The notes beneath the pieces are model-generated. The model saw only the letters and a program-made list of their open reading frames with translations. It was not told the origin of the DNA and ran no database searches. A stretch of DNA of 64,000 bases from Rugosimonospora sp040255525 (GTDB lineage Bacteria > Actinomycetota > Actinomycetes > Mycobacteriales > Micromonosporaceae), in assembly GCA_040255525.1 (NCBI GenBank), contig JBDZVD010000015.1, positions 1 to 64,000 on the forward strand, read 5' to 3'. Within the stretch, counting starts at the first letter, position 1. Every line of letters begins with the position of its first letter. Below are positions 34,760 through 44,110 of this stretch, piece by piece. Both the position numbers and the translations under genes were made by a program.

Positions 34760-35515
34760 TTACACCAGCAGCTTGACGATCGCCGCGATGCCGACGACGA
34801 CGATGATCGCGCGTAGGACGTTGGGTGGCAACAGCCGTCCGATGCGCGCGCCGAGCACACCGCCCGCGATGGAGCCGACGGCGACGAGCCCGGCGGCCAT
34901 CCAGTTGACGTGCGCGCCGATCGCGACGAACACGACTGCGGCGACGAGGTTGACCAGGCCAGCGAGCAGGTTCTTCAGCGCGTTATGGCGCTGGATGTCG
35001 TCCTTGAGGAAAATGCCGAAGATACCCATTTGCAGCACGCCCTGGGCGGCGCCGAAGTATCCACCGTAGACGCCGGTCAGCAGAATGGCGATCCACAGGC
35101 CGAGGGTGACGTGTTCGCTGGCGTGGCGGCCTCGGGCGGCGAGCCACGCGTTGATCCGTCGACCGAAGACGACCAGAATCAGGGCCAGGCCGATGAGCGC
35201 CGGGACGATGGCGTCGAACGCCGCCGAGGGCAGGACGAGGAGCAGGAGGGCACCGGCGACAGCCCCGAGTACCGCCGCTGTGCCCAGGCGGATCGCGCGC
35301 CGCCCCTGGCCGGCCAGTTCGCGGCGGTAACCGTATGCGCCGACCAGGGATCCGGGGAAGAGACCCAGCGTGTTGCTGATGTTCGCGGTGACCGGAGACA
35401 TGCCGACGGCGAGCAGCACCGGAAAGCTGACCAGTGTCCCGGATCCGACGACCGTGTTGATGGTGCCGGCCCAGAGGCCGGCGAGGACGGTCAGCACGAC
35501 TTGCCAGGCGGTCAT
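34760..35515 (-). CDS. TauE/SafE (TSUP) family permease
   Basis: The 251-residue protein has eight hydrophobic helices and the family motifs GTINTVVGSGTLVSFPVLLA near the start and GVYGGYFGAAQGVLQMGIFG in the middle. TSUP members export sulfite, sulfonates or other organic anions. ATG 35515 (MTAWQVV) has no close competitor. It is convergent with the DUF4265 gene and downstream of the SARP regulator on the same strand but 225 bases away. Confidence 0.92.
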   Translation of the reverse strand: MTAWQVVLTVLAGLWAGTINTVVGSGTLVSFPVLLAVGMSPVTANISNTLGLFPGSLVGAYGYRRELAGQGRRAIRLGTAAVLGAVAGALLLLVLPSAAFDAIVPALIGLALILVVFGRRINAWLAARGRHASEHVTLGLWIAILLTGVYGGYFGAAQGVLQMGIFGIFLKDDIQRHNALKNLLAGLVNLVAAVVFVAIGAHVNWMAAGLVAVGSIAGGVLGARIGRLLPPNVLRAIIVVVGIAAIVKLLV

Positions 35516-35740
35516 GTTCTGATCACGCCGCCGATTCTTCCGGAAGTGCTGCGGCCATCAGCTCCGGGGGTCCGCCGGAGACCAGTCTGTGCGGTCCGGA
35601 GTTTGCCGGTGGTGAGGCCCGGGCGAGGTGAAATGCGTGCGGTGCAACGGTTCGGGCAAGATGACGGAAGGCGGCGTGCCGTGGACGGTCCTCACCCCCA
35701 CCAGCAAACCCGCCCAGTTGACTTCTCCGTCACAGGCCAC

Positions 35741-38700
35741 TCACGCGGAGCAGTACGCGATCTGACGCAGTTCGACGAGCAGCTCCTCCAGCTCAGCGGC
35801 GGTGAATTCATCTGGCGGCACCCCTGCTGGTGAGCCGGCGGGGTGTTCGAGACGGCGACGCACATGGACAGGCAGGTACAGGCTGTACGTGCGCTGGACG
35901 AACTGGGCGGCCGTTCGGGCGCGTTGTGCTACGTCGGCACTTTCGGCGGCGATGGCAAGGCCGGACAGTGCCTCTAGACACGTAGCGTGGTCACCGACGC
36001 GGAGCAAGTCGTCGATCGCGCGGCCGAACTCCGCGGCCGCCGGCCGGTTGGTCGTCAAGTTGAGTTCGGCGCGTGCCCACAGCGCGGCACCTCGCCCATA
36101 GGGAACCTTCCCCATCTCGGCGTGCTGGAGGGCATCGTCGACCAGCCGCTCCGCGCTGATCAGATCTCCCAAGCCAGCCTTGACCACAGCCCAGGTGGCC
36201 TCGCTATTGGCCAGGCCCGGCAGATCACCGGTACGGATTCGCAGTCGCACCGTTCGGCCGCAGAACCGGTCGGCTAGTCGCAGGTCGCCGCGGAGGCGTG
36301 CGTTGTCTGCCAGGTTGTGCGTCGCGATGGCCTCGGCGAGGCGCTCACCCGCCTTCCGCGCCAATGCGAGTGTGCGGTGGCAGAGCCGTTCGGCCTCGTC
36401 GAGTTCGCCCATGTCCTGCAGGGCCGCTGCGAGGTTGTTCAGGCATACCACCAGCAGTGGGGAATCGCTTGAGCGTTCCGCCGAGGCGACCGCCTCCACG
36501 CCCTGCCGTCTCGCCTCCCCGCGGTCGCCGCGCTGGCGAGCAAGCATGCTGAGCGTGGTGTGGCTTGCCGCCAGGCCGTCAGGATCGCCGAGCAGCCGGT
36601 ACGACGACAGCCCGGCGTTGGCGAACGCCTCGGCCGCAGGCACATCGCCGCCGAACAACGCAAGGTTCGCGGCGAGCAGTTGCGAGCGAGCGGCCAGGCG
36701 AGCGTCCCCGAGTTGTGGCTCCGGCCGACCCAGCAGGTCGGCAAAGGTTCGGACGCCCTCGTCATTGCGCCCACGCAACAGCCAGTAGCGATACAACGCC
36801 ACCGCTAATCGCAGACCGCCGACCGGGTCATTGCCGGCGAAGAATCCGGTCGCCTGCCGAATGTTGTCTCGCTCGATCTCCAGCTGCGTCAGTGCTTGCC
36901 CGGCCTCGTCGGTCTTCATCAGGGGAGCGAGCCGCTCGGCAAGTTCTAGGAAGTACCGCGCGTGGAGCCTTTCCGGGAGGTCACCGAGGGACGTGTCCCG
37001 TGCCCTCACGTATCGCCGGATCGTCTCCAGCATCTCGCAACGGGACTCACTCTCAACAATCCGGCTCAGTATCATTCCGTGACCGATGAGATTGTTCAAT
37101 CCCGCCAATGCGTCGATGGCGTCTCCGCAAACCGCGGCCGCCGCGTCGAGCGACCAGCCTCCCCGAAAGCTCGCGAGCAGCCGGAGAAGTCGTTGAGCCT
37201 CCGCGTCGAGTAGCTCATAGCTCGACTGAAGGGCCGCCCGCAGTGACGGATGACCGGCTGCCGCCGGAAGCCGTTGCAACAATTCCCCGTTGCGGCGTAA
37301 CAGGTCGATCGGTTCAAAGGCGCGGCACTGAGCGGCAGCCAGCTCGATCGCAAGGGGCAACCCGTCAAGTTGCCGGCAGAGCTGGCCCACGGCCACCGCG
37401 TTCTGCGCTGACAGTTCGAACGCCGGCCTGATGGCCCGTAACCGCGCCACGAAGAGGCGAACAGAGGGAACCTGGCCGATGGCGGCCGGATCACACTCAC
37501 TCGGCCGAGGGGTGCGCAACGGCACGAGGGGCCATTCCTGCTCGCCCAATGTCGAGGTCGGCCGGCGGCTGGTCGCGAGGATGCGAACTTCGGGACAGGC
37601 GGCGAGCAAGTCGTTCAGTACCGTACGAACGGTGTTCAGATGCTCGAGATTGTCGAGGACCAGCAAGGTCGGTTGTCCGGTGAACCTCTCTCGCAGGTCG
37701 ACGATTTTTTCTGTCGGCGCGGCAGCTGCCGCGCCGACGGCGTCAAGGACGAAATCCGCTCGCTGAACGCCGGCCATCGACACCCAGAACAGCTGCGCGA
37801 ATGTGCCGGAAAGGCGGCGAGCCACCTCCGCCGCCAGCCGTGTCTTACCCACGCCGGAGATTCCGGTGATCGTCAGCATGCGCCGGTCGCCGACGATCAC
37901 GCGCCGCATGAGTTCCTCGACGGAGTCCTCGCGTCCGTAGAGGTCGGTCTGGCTCATCAGAGAAACCGTGGACGGTTGCTGCGCACACGAGATGGCCGCG
38001 GCGGGCGATGACGTCTCTTGTTGCCGCGCGGCAGCCCAGGATCGCGCCTGCTGGATCGAGTCGCTCGACGGCAAACGGTGCCTGTATTGGGCAAGGAGGA
38101 CACCGGCGCCCATGCCTCGGGGGTCCCGTGATGACTTTCCCGTGTTGACTGCCGTGAATTGACCGATTGTGCTGGGACGGTCCACCTGGCGCAGTACTTG
38201 GTGTTGAGCGTCGCGCAACTCCGGCCCCGGGTCGATGCCGAGCTCCTCAACAAGCCGCTGCCGAATCGATTCGTATCCGGCAACAGCCTCGGCCTGTCGC
38301 CCGGCCGCGGCCAACGACAGGATCCACCACGCGTGAACCGTCTCATCCAGCGGACGCCAGACCACAGCCCGCTGCAAGGCCGGCAGGACTCGATGAAGGC
38401 GTCCCAAGGATGCCGCCGATCGAGCGGTCCGCATGAGCGCGTTGAAGTACTCAGAGTCGACGGCCTCGAATATCGGGTGCCCGCGTACCGAGCTCGGAAG
38501 CCCCCCGAAGCTCTGCCCCCGCCACAATTCCAACGCTGAAAGCAACGCGTTCAACGATTCCTCGTCGTCGTCAACGGCATTGGCGACCGCTCGACGAAAC
38601 CGGAGAAGATCGACGCACTCGGACCGCATACGCAGGCGATACCCTCCGGGCTCCAGCGAGAGCGCCGGTTCTGAGGAGCTTGCGCCCGATGTGTTGACGA

Positions 38701-39010
38701 ACTGCCGGCGGAGCTGACCGACATACTTCTGAACGAGGTTGACGGCGCTCGCCGGTACTCGGTCCGGCCATATCACACCGATAATCTCTTCGAGACTGAC
38801 CGGCCGATCGTGTTGGGCGAGCAGCAGAGCCAGAAGGCTGCGCGGCTTCGCTGTGGGGATCCGCTGCTCCTCAACCCCCTGCCAGACGCGTATCGGCCCG
38901 AGTACCTCGATCTGAGTGGCCGGGCTGCCGCTACCAGAGGCAGCGGCGGCTTCTACATCCATGTTCTCGACTACGTGCGGCGTGCGGGACGAGTTCAAGC
39001 CGGGCGTCAT
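35741..39010 (-). CDS. SARP-family regulator with BTAD, NB-ARC and TPR domains (AfsR type)
   Basis: The 1089-residue protein is laid out like AfsR. It has an OmpR-like winged helix (residues 33-125, including KPRSLLALLLAQHDRPVSLE), a BTAD helical domain (about 133-275, ending EELGIDPGPELRDAQHQVL), and an NB-ARC ATPase with P-loop GISGVGKT (383-390) and LLVLDNLEH (Walker B). TPR-like repeats fill the C-terminal third. Such proteins switch on antibiotic or RiPP genes. ATG 39010 is preceded by GGAGACG. It is transcribed away from the ThiF/peptide operon, which is its likely target. Loss of the N-terminal kinase-binding part is not seen, so it appears intact. Confidence 0.92.
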   Translation of the reverse strand: MTPGLNSSRTPHVVENMDVEAAAASGSGSPATQIEVLGPIRVWQGVEEQRIPTAKPRSLLALLLAQHDRPVSLEEIIGVIWPDRVPASAVNLVQKYVGQLRRQFVNTSGASSSEPALSLEPGGYRLRMRSECVDLLRFRRAVANAVDDDEESLNALLSALELWRGQSFGGLPSSVRGHPIFEAVDSEYFNALMRTARSAASLGRLHRVLPALQRAVVWRPLDETVHAWWILSLAAAGRQAEAVAGYESIRQRLVEELGIDPGPELRDAQHQVLRQVDRPSTIGQFTAVNTGKSSRDPRGMGAGVLLAQYRHRLPSSDSIQQARSWAAARQQETSSPAAAISCAQQPSTVSLMSQTDLYGREDSVEELMRRVIVGDRRMLTITGISGVGKTRLAAEVARRLSGTFAQLFWVSMAGVQRADFVLDAVGAAAAAPTEKIVDLRERFTGQPTLLVLDNLEHLNTVRTVLNDLLAACPEVRILATSRRPTSTLGEQEWPLVPLRTPRPSECDPAAIGQVPSVRLFVARLRAIRPAFELSAQNAVAVGQLCRQLDGLPLAIELAAAQCRAFEPIDLLRRNGELLQRLPAAAGHPSLRAALQSSYELLDAEAQRLLRLLASFRGGWSLDAAAAVCGDAIDALAGLNNLIGHGMILSRIVESESRCEMLETIRRYVRARDTSLGDLPERLHARYFLELAERLAPLMKTDEAGQALTQLEIERDNIRQATGFFAGNDPVGGLRLAVALYRYWLLRGRNDEGVRTFADLLGRPEPQLGDARLAARSQLLAANLALFGGDVPAAEAFANAGLSSYRLLGDPDGLAASHTTLSMLARQRGDRGEARRQGVEAVASAERSSDSPLLVVCLNNLAAALQDMGELDEAERLCHRTLALARKAGERLAEAIATHNLADNARLRGDLRLADRFCGRTVRLRIRTGDLPGLANSEATWAVVKAGLGDLISAERLVDDALQHAEMGKVPYGRGAALWARAELNLTTNRPAAAEFGRAIDDLLRVGDHATCLEALSGLAIAAESADVAQRARTAAQFVQRTYSLYLPVHVRRRLEHPAGSPAGVPPDEFTAAELEELLVELRQIAYCSA

Positions 39011-39504
39011 TTGATCGTCTCCGATCTACTTGCTGATGTAGTGGTGACCCCTCGATGGCTACACTCCGAGCTTGATGATGGCACCGTGACCGCGATGCGT
39101 GACTGTGTGACCGCGTTCGGCGAGATGCCCTCGACCCGTCTCTATGATCTCTCAGGACCGCGGCCCACCGGGGCAGCCGCGCGCGCATCAGCCAGGCCGG
39201 CTCGGTGGGCGCTGATGCCGCACGCAGGCCACCGTCGATGACCCGGCCCAGCATCGGGCCAAGCCTTGCCGTCGAGAATCTCGGTGACCGTGACCGCAGA
39301 TCGGCCCCGACCCTGGCACCTCGAATCTGGCCGCAACTTCAGCAATTTTTCCTGGCCGTTTCCGCGCCCACACCTACGGTTGGGCTGATCCAACGACCTC
39401 TACGGGAGCGTAGGTACAGGCAGGCGTGCTCCCCTCGTACGCCGGCGGTCTGTGACAACGACCAGTCAGCTCGGAGGCAAGGCGCAGGACATGGAGGACG
39501 AAGC
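39011..39504. promoter_or_regulatory. 494-base divergent intergenic region
   Basis: This lies between the SARP regulator and the ThiF-like gene and must contain both promoters. I see no protein-like reading frame and no clear tandem heptamer repeat of the SARP kind; AT-richer blocks near 39010-39060 and 39340-39360 are candidate promoter zones. Confidence 0.5.
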
Positions 39505-40611
39505 ATGATCCCGAGGCTGAAGCCGGCGGGCTGGGAACGGGGCGACGATGAGGTCAGGGTTGTGCTCGACCCGCGGGCCTCGGCGGTGTTGACGGATACC
39601 GACGGAGCCGTCACGCGGCTGCTCGAACTGCTTGCCGAGGGCGGCCGGACGATCCCCGAACTCGCGGCGGAACTAGCCCGCACGCATCCGGGATGCGCCG
39701 AGTCGGACGTGGCCGCGGCCGTCGAGGCGCTGAACGAGTTGCGCCTGGTCGAGGACGAGCGCCGGATGGGTGGGCTGAGCGAGACCGAGCGGTCGCGGCA
39801 CTTTTCCAATCTGGCGTTCTTCCGCACGTTCACCAGCCTCGACACGAGCGCGGAGGACGTGGTACGCAGACTGCGAGCCTCGCACGTGCTCGTCCTCGGT
39901 GTGGGCGGGCTCGGCTCGAATGTCCTGCAGAACCTGTGCGGCCTAGGGGTCGGCCGGCTCACCCTGGTGGACCGCGACGTGGTGGAGGAGCGCAACTTCG
40001 CCCGTCAGTTCGTCTATCGAGCCCGTGACATCGGCCGGGTCAAGGTGAAGCGCGCCGCCGAGTGGGTGCGGGAGTTCGATCCCACGATCGAGGTGGAGGC
40101 GATCCAGACCGAGTTCACCCGTGCTGAGGATGTCGCTGAACTCGTGAAAGCGGTGCGGCCCGATGCGGTGTCCGCTGGGGTTGACTCGCCGAATGACATC
40201 GATCAGTGGGTGAACGCGGCCTGTGTGGCCGTCGGGGTGCCGTTCTGCCGTGCCGGCATGTACGTCACCGAAGCGATGGTCTGGTCGGTCGACCCTGGCC
40301 GCAGCGCCTGCCTGGCCTGCCACCGGAACTCCACGGTGAACGACGGGGCAAATCTCCGCGTCCGCCTGGCAAAGCTGCACGCCGACACCGTGCCGCGAAC
40401 CAACCGCGGCGCCGGTCCCGTCGCGGCGCAGTTGGGCAGCCTGGTCGCGTTCGAACTCACCCGGTTCCTCACCGGGATCACGCCCCCTGCCTATTCCGGG
40501 GCAGTGGCCACCATCGACCTGGCGTCGGACTGCGGCCAGACCATCGTCCGGGGCGACCGCAGCCCTGACTGCCCGGTATGCGGCGACGCGGCACTGGGAT
40601 ACCGCCGCTGA
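39505..40611 (+). CDS. ThiF/E1-like adenylyltransferase with peptide-clamp N-terminus (MccB-like)
   Basis: The 368-residue protein has two parts. Residues 1-85 look like a winged-helix peptide clamp (PqqD/RRE type: VRVVLDPRASAVLTDTDGAV, VEALNELRLVED). Residues 125-368 are an E1-like domain: nucleotide loop LVLGVGGLGSNV (130-140), Asp156, ERNFARQF and Lys180, and two zinc CxxC pairs, CLAC (269-272) and CPVC (356-359). E1-like enzymes adenylate the C-terminal carboxylate of a peptide or protein; MccB does so on microcin C. GGAGG precedes ATG 39505. A 28-aa peptide gene follows 81 bases later, making it the probable substrate. Confidence 0.9.
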   Translation: MIPRLKPAGWERGDDEVRVVLDPRASAVLTDTDGAVTRLLELLAEGGRTIPELAAELARTHPGCAESDVAAAVEALNELRLVEDERRMGGLSETERSRHFSNLAFFRTFTSLDTSAEDVVRRLRASHVLVLGVGGLGSNVLQNLCGLGVGRLTLVDRDVVEERNFARQFVYRARDIGRVKVKRAAEWVREFDPTIEVEAIQTEFTRAEDVAELVKAVRPDAVSAGVDSPNDIDQWVNAACVAVGVPFCRAGMYVTEAMVWSVDPGRSACLACHRNSTVNDGANLRVRLAKLHADTVPRTNRGAGPVAAQLGSLVAFELTRFLTGITPPAYSGAVATIDLASDCGQTIVRGDRSPDCPVCGDAALGYRR

Positions 40612-40675
40612 CCGAGAGCCGTGCCTTTGGCGGCAACGTTCGGCCGGCCTGCGGAAGGCGGACACGACGACGAAG

Positions 40676-40686
40676 GAAGGAGGTGA
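40676..40686 (+). promoter_or_regulatory. Near-perfect ribosome binding site of the peptide gene
   Basis: AAGGAGGTGA is an exact match to the anti-Shine-Dalgarno core and ends six bases before ATG 40693. It is among the strongest sites in the window and supports expression of this very short gene. Confidence 0.85.
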
Positions 40687-40692
40687 AGATAC

Positions 40693-40779
40693 ATGAAGAT
40701 TGAGGTTCGCAAGATCGAGCAGACCCGTGCGACGGAGTGCCTCGAGCTCGTCGGCATACCGACGATTTGCGAGAGCTGA
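40693..40779 (+). CDS. Putative RiPP precursor peptide, 28 residues
   Basis: The 28-residue reading frame is charged at the front (MKIEVRKIEQ) and ends in ECLELVGIPTICES, with two cysteines at positions 15 and 26 and a C-terminal Ser. Such a charged leader followed by a Cys-containing hydrophobic core is the shape of a RiPP precursor. It sits between an E1/ThiF adenylating enzyme with a peptide-clamp domain and a membrane protease with a PqqD-like domain, and has an exceptional ribosome binding site. Activation of the C-terminal carboxylate could drive attack by a Cys or Lys side chain, or thiolation. The assignment is inference from context; I cannot name a known family. Confidence 0.8.
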   Translation: MKIEVRKIEQTRATECLELVGIPTICES

Positions 40780-40854
40780 GGGTCGAAGCGGGGCGCGCGG
40801 CAGACACCAGCGCGCCCCGCAGCCCGGTTCGGACGCTTTGGGAAGGGAGCCTTG

Positions 40855-42069
40855 GTGAGCACGAGCGTAGCCGGTTCGCAACTGCTGCAGGCCGCCGCGG
40901 CGAGGCTGTCCCTGGTGCCGGAGGGCGACGACGTGACGGTCGGCAACCCGGCGACGGGAACATTCGTGGCGGTACCGGCGGTCGGAGGCATCGTCCTCAC
41001 CGCGCTCGCCAACGGCGCGAGCCTCGACGAGGCATCCCAGGCAGCGCGAGCCCACGCCGGTGTCGAGGTGGACGTTCCGGATTTCCTTACCGCCCTCGAA
41101 TCGGCGGGGATCCTCGTCTACGACACCGGCGGCGGGACAGAGCGGCACGTCCGGTGGATCGCGGGGGTTCCGCAACGGGCCGCGAAACCGTTCTTCGGCA
41201 AGGCCGCTTGGTGTTTCTATACGCTCGCACTGGTGTTCACCGGCATAGCATTCGCGGCAAGGCCGGCGTTGCGGCCGTCGTTCGAGAGCTACATGTTCCT
41301 CCCCGACCCGATGATCGCCATCCTGGTCACGTACCTGTTCGCCATGGCCGTTACGGTGCTGCACGAGGGGTGGCACTGGCTGGCCGCGCGCGCTGAGGGC
41401 GTACCGGCCCGGTTCCGCGTCTCGTACCGCGGCGCGTTCGTCGTCGCCGAGACCGACCTGTCGCTTCTGCTCACCCTGCCCAGGCGCCGTCGCTTCGGAC
41501 CGATGCTCGCCGGGCCCGCGTTCGACGTGTCGGTGCTGGCCGTCGCGGTCGGACTCCGCTGGGCCTACTTCGACGCCCGCGCGCCCATCGGTGACACCAC
41601 CGCCCGGCTGCTCGGCGCGTTGGTGCTGGCCACCATGTTCAACCTGGTCTGGCAGTGCGCGTTCTTCATGCGTACGGACCTGTATGCGATCCTCGCGTGC
41701 GCCCTGAAATGCGAAAACCTCTACCGGGTCAGCTGGCTGACGCTCAAGAGCCGGTTGTTGCCATTGCGCCCGCCCGAGGCGGAGGAGCTGCACGCCGCGA
41801 GTACGCGTGACCGGTCGGTCGCCTCCTGGTTCAGCCTGCTGTACCTGGTCGGGATGCTCGGCGTGTTCGCATTCATGCTCTCCATCGCGCTGCCCTCCGC
41901 CGGAGGGTTCGTCTACTGGATGGTCAAGAACATCGCGAGCCTGAGCTTCCACCAGGCGGCCTTCTGGGAATCGGTGAGCGTGGCCGTGTTCACCGCGGCC
42001 CAGCTGTTGGCCCCGATCCCGCTCGCGATCAGGGAGCGGCGCCTGCGACGCAAGGGGGTGTTGGCGTGA
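40855..42069 (+). CDS. M50-type membrane zinc protease with PqqD-like N-terminus
   Basis: GTG 40855 follows GGAAGGGAG; a TTG just before it (40852) is not needed. The 404-residue protein has an N-terminal PqqD-like wing (residues 20-90: GTFVAVPAVGGIVLTALANG, VDVPDFLTALESAGILVYD), then membrane helices. The metalloprotease motif HEGWHW (170-175) sits in a transmembrane helix after a stretch of hydrophobic residues, as in site-2-type (M50) peptidases. It probably cleaves the modified peptide in or at the membrane, or helps export it. It lies 76 bases after the peptide gene. Confidence 0.85.
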   Translation: MSTSVAGSQLLQAAAARLSLVPEGDDVTVGNPATGTFVAVPAVGGIVLTALANGASLDEASQAARAHAGVEVDVPDFLTALESAGILVYDTGGGTERHVRWIAGVPQRAAKPFFGKAAWCFYTLALVFTGIAFAARPALRPSFESYMFLPDPMIAILVTYLFAMAVTVLHEGWHWLAARAEGVPARFRVSYRGAFVVAETDLSLLLTLPRRRRFGPMLAGPAFDVSVLAVAVGLRWAYFDARAPIGDTTARLLGALVLATMFNLVWQCAFFMRTDLYAILACALKCENLYRVSWLTLKSRLLPLRPPEAEELHAASTRDRSVASWFSLLYLVGMLGVFAFMLSIALPSAGGFVYWMVKNIASLSFHQAAFWESVSVAVFTAAQLLAPIPLAIRERRLRRKGVLA

Positions 42070-42659
42070 TCAAACGCGTCGCGATTCGGGCAGCGTGGTG
42101 GTTGGCCACGGTCGGCGTGGTCGCCGCGCTCGCCATCACGGCCGTCGCCCGGCAGTTCCCACAGCTCAAGGGCTCCGTCCTGGGCTCCTGGACACAAGCC
42201 CAACCCGCCGCCTGCCTTCCCGGCCAGGCCATCCCCATCATGGCCAGCCCGCACCTGTCGGTCGCCGACCTCGCGAAGGTGCACTACAACTCGAACCCGC
42301 CCACCTCAGGGCCACACTTCGCGATCCCACCCGCCCCCGGCATCTACGACTCTCCCCTGGCACCTGCCGAATTCGTACACGCCGAGGAACACGGCCACGT
42401 CGTCATCGTCTATCCTCCACAGACCCCGAAGGGTGACGTCGAGGCACTCAAGAAAATCGCCAAGGCTCACCCAGAGGATGTCGTCCTCACTCCGTATCCC
42501 CAGATCGGCCACGGCATCGCCCTCGCCGCCTGGGGCCGACTGCAACGCCTGGACCGGGTTGACGCCGCGGCTATCAACCGCTTCATCACCGCGCTCGCCG
42601 GACGCTACGACCATAAATGGATGCGCCCGGACCCGTGCGGCGCCGAGGGCAACGACTGA
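42066..42659 (+). CDS. DUF3105 protein with N-terminal membrane anchor
   Basis: GTG 42066 overlaps the M50 stop (GTGA). The 197-residue protein has one membrane helix (WWLATVGVVAALAITAVA), then the DUF3105 core: VHYNSNPPTSGPHFAIP, and a His-rich EFVHAEEHGHVVIVYPP. The rest is probably outside the cell. DUF3105 function is unknown; its place as the last gene of this operon links it with peptide maturation or resistance. Confidence 0.9.
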   Translation: MIKRVAIRAAWWLATVGVVAALAITAVARQFPQLKGSVLGSWTQAQPAACLPGQAIPIMASPHLSVADLAKVHYNSNPPTSGPHFAIPPAPGIYDSPLAPAEFVHAEEHGHVVIVYPPQTPKGDVEALKKIAKAHPEDVVLTPYPQIGHGIALAAWGRLQRLDRVDAAAINRFITALAGRYDHKWMRPDPCGAEGND

Positions 42660-42791
42660 CGGGCGTCCCTGATCGATCGAGGACCCCGCGCGGCAATCTG
42701 GCGGACCGGCCGCCAATGAGCCGCCGGCCCGTCCAGGGCGTCGCCGCCGAAGAGCCGTTTCGTACGCGCGGGTTCTGGGGCGCAACCGGCG

Positions 42792-43844
42792 TCATGAACT
42801 TCGGCTTGACGGGCGCTCGGTGCCGCGGAGCCAGCTATCTTCTGCCGCATAGTCGAACCACGTCGTGGTCATCTCCGGGTCGATGCCCGGTGGCATCCAG
42901 GTAGGGTCTCGGACCGCCTGGTCGACCATCCAGCCGATCTCCTCGGTGACCGTGGTGGCATAGTCGCCGACCGGTCGGTATCCCAACGCCTCTGCGGCGC
43001 TGGTGTCCAGGACGATCGGAGGAATCCGGTGCCACGGGTGTCTGCCCAGCTGCGGCGGCGCGTTTTCGTCGAGGAACACTTCGTCCCAGGTGTGACCGGT
43101 CGCAGCGGCGATCACGCGGGAGATCGTCAACCCGTCGGGCGCGTCCGGATCGGCTGCGTTGAGGATGCGGCGCGCCGGCCGTTCCGCCACCACCTCGACC
43201 AGCGCGGCAATGTTGACAGCCGCTGACGGATGATCGGTGCCCTTGCCGTGGCCAGCAAGCAGAAGCGCCGGCCGCCGGTCCAAGGCTCGCTTCACGAAGT
43301 ACCACTCCCGCGGCGGCGTAGCGCCTTCGCCGTGCACCTTCGACGGACGCAGCACGGTTACCGGCAGGCCGCTGTCGAGCAGGACCCGCTCGGCGGCGAC
43401 CTTGTTGGCGCCGTACCCCTGCGGTGAGTTGTACGGCATGTCGGCTGGCTTCATGGTGGGTTGCCGCTCCGTCACCGCTCCCGCGAACCGGGGCGGCGAC
43501 GCCGAGTTGACGTGGTTGCCCTCGCCGTCGACGTAGACCGCCTTGCTGGAGATCATGACCGGGGAGCTGACGTTGCGGATCAACGGGAGCAGCAGCCGTG
43601 CCTGAGCGGCTGTGTAGCAGGCGCAGTCGACAAGAAGATCACGCCCATCTCCCACCGCCGCCGCCAGCCCGGCCGGATCGTCGCGATCGAGCAGCACGAG
43701 CCGCACCCCTGCGGCCGCCAGGTCAGCAGGCATGCGACGCCGATCACGACCAGTGACGGTGACCTGCCAACCGGCCGAGAGCAAACGACGCGCCACGGCG
43801 CGGCCGATCAAGCCGGTACCGCCGATGACCAGAGCAGACTGCAC
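42792..43844 (-). CDS. NAD-dependent epimerase/dehydratase family protein
   Basis: The 350-residue extended SDR starts with SALVIGGTGLIGRAVARRLL, the GxxGxxG nucleotide-binding loop. ISSKAVYVDGEG and YGANKVAAERVLLDSGLPVTVLRP give the Tyr-x3-Lys site (YGANK). The substrate is unknown; similar proteins act on sugar nucleotides or isoflavone-type compounds. GTG 43844 is chosen because it starts three codons before the loop. It is convergent with the DUF3105 gene, so not part of the RiPP operon. Confidence 0.85.
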   Translation of the reverse strand: MQSALVIGGTGLIGRAVARRLLSAGWQVTVTGRDRRRMPADLAAAGVRLVLLDRDDPAGLAAAVGDGRDLLVDCACYTAAQARLLLPLIRNVSSPVMISSKAVYVDGEGNHVNSASPPRFAGAVTERQPTMKPADMPYNSPQGYGANKVAAERVLLDSGLPVTVLRPSKVHGEGATPPREWYFVKRALDRRPALLLAGHGKGTDHPSAAVNIAALVEVVAERPARRILNAADPDAPDGLTISRVIAAATGHTWDEVFLDENAPPQLGRHPWHRIPPIVLDTSAAEALGYRPVGDYATTVTEEIGWMVDQAVRDPTWMPPGIDPEMTTTWFDYAAEDSWLRGTERPSSRSS

Positions 43845-43896
43845 TACCGACCCCCAACCGGTGCGCGACCCGCTGCACCTTCATCCGGCCCATATC

Positions 43897-44110
43897 CTAT
43901 TCGGGGTACACCTGCGCCTGATCCAGGTCGGCCGCAGTGACGCCCGCGACCAGGTCATCGAATGTCGTGGTGCGCAACGCGTCGGCGGCTTCCCCCGACC
44001 TGTTCGGCGGTCAGGTACCGGAGCCGGACCGCCTTCCCCATGCACCACGCGGTCCCGACCTGGTCGACCAGCTCATCGCCGCACGTGCCGCGACGCGCGG
44101 CGAGAGCCGC
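43897..44110 (-). pseudogene. DUF1877-like gene remnant with a frameshift
   Basis: One minus-strand frame reads DELVDQVGTAWCMGKAVRLRY then LTAEQV; after a run of five G at 43992-43996 the other frame continues EAADALRTTTFDDLVAGV then TAADLDQAQVYPE and TAG (43897-43899). The joined pattern resembles the C-terminal half of DUF1877 (YfbM-like) proteins. One fewer G would restore the frame up to the stop, which could also be a sequencing slip. The rest of the 409-base gap between the epimerase and the hydrolase (43845-44253) shows nothing else. Confidence 0.5.

Noticed and set aside
39142..39393. Small minus-strand gene in the SARP/ThiF gap
   Set aside because: The frame is Arg/Gly-rich, lacks a ribosome binding site and resembles no family.
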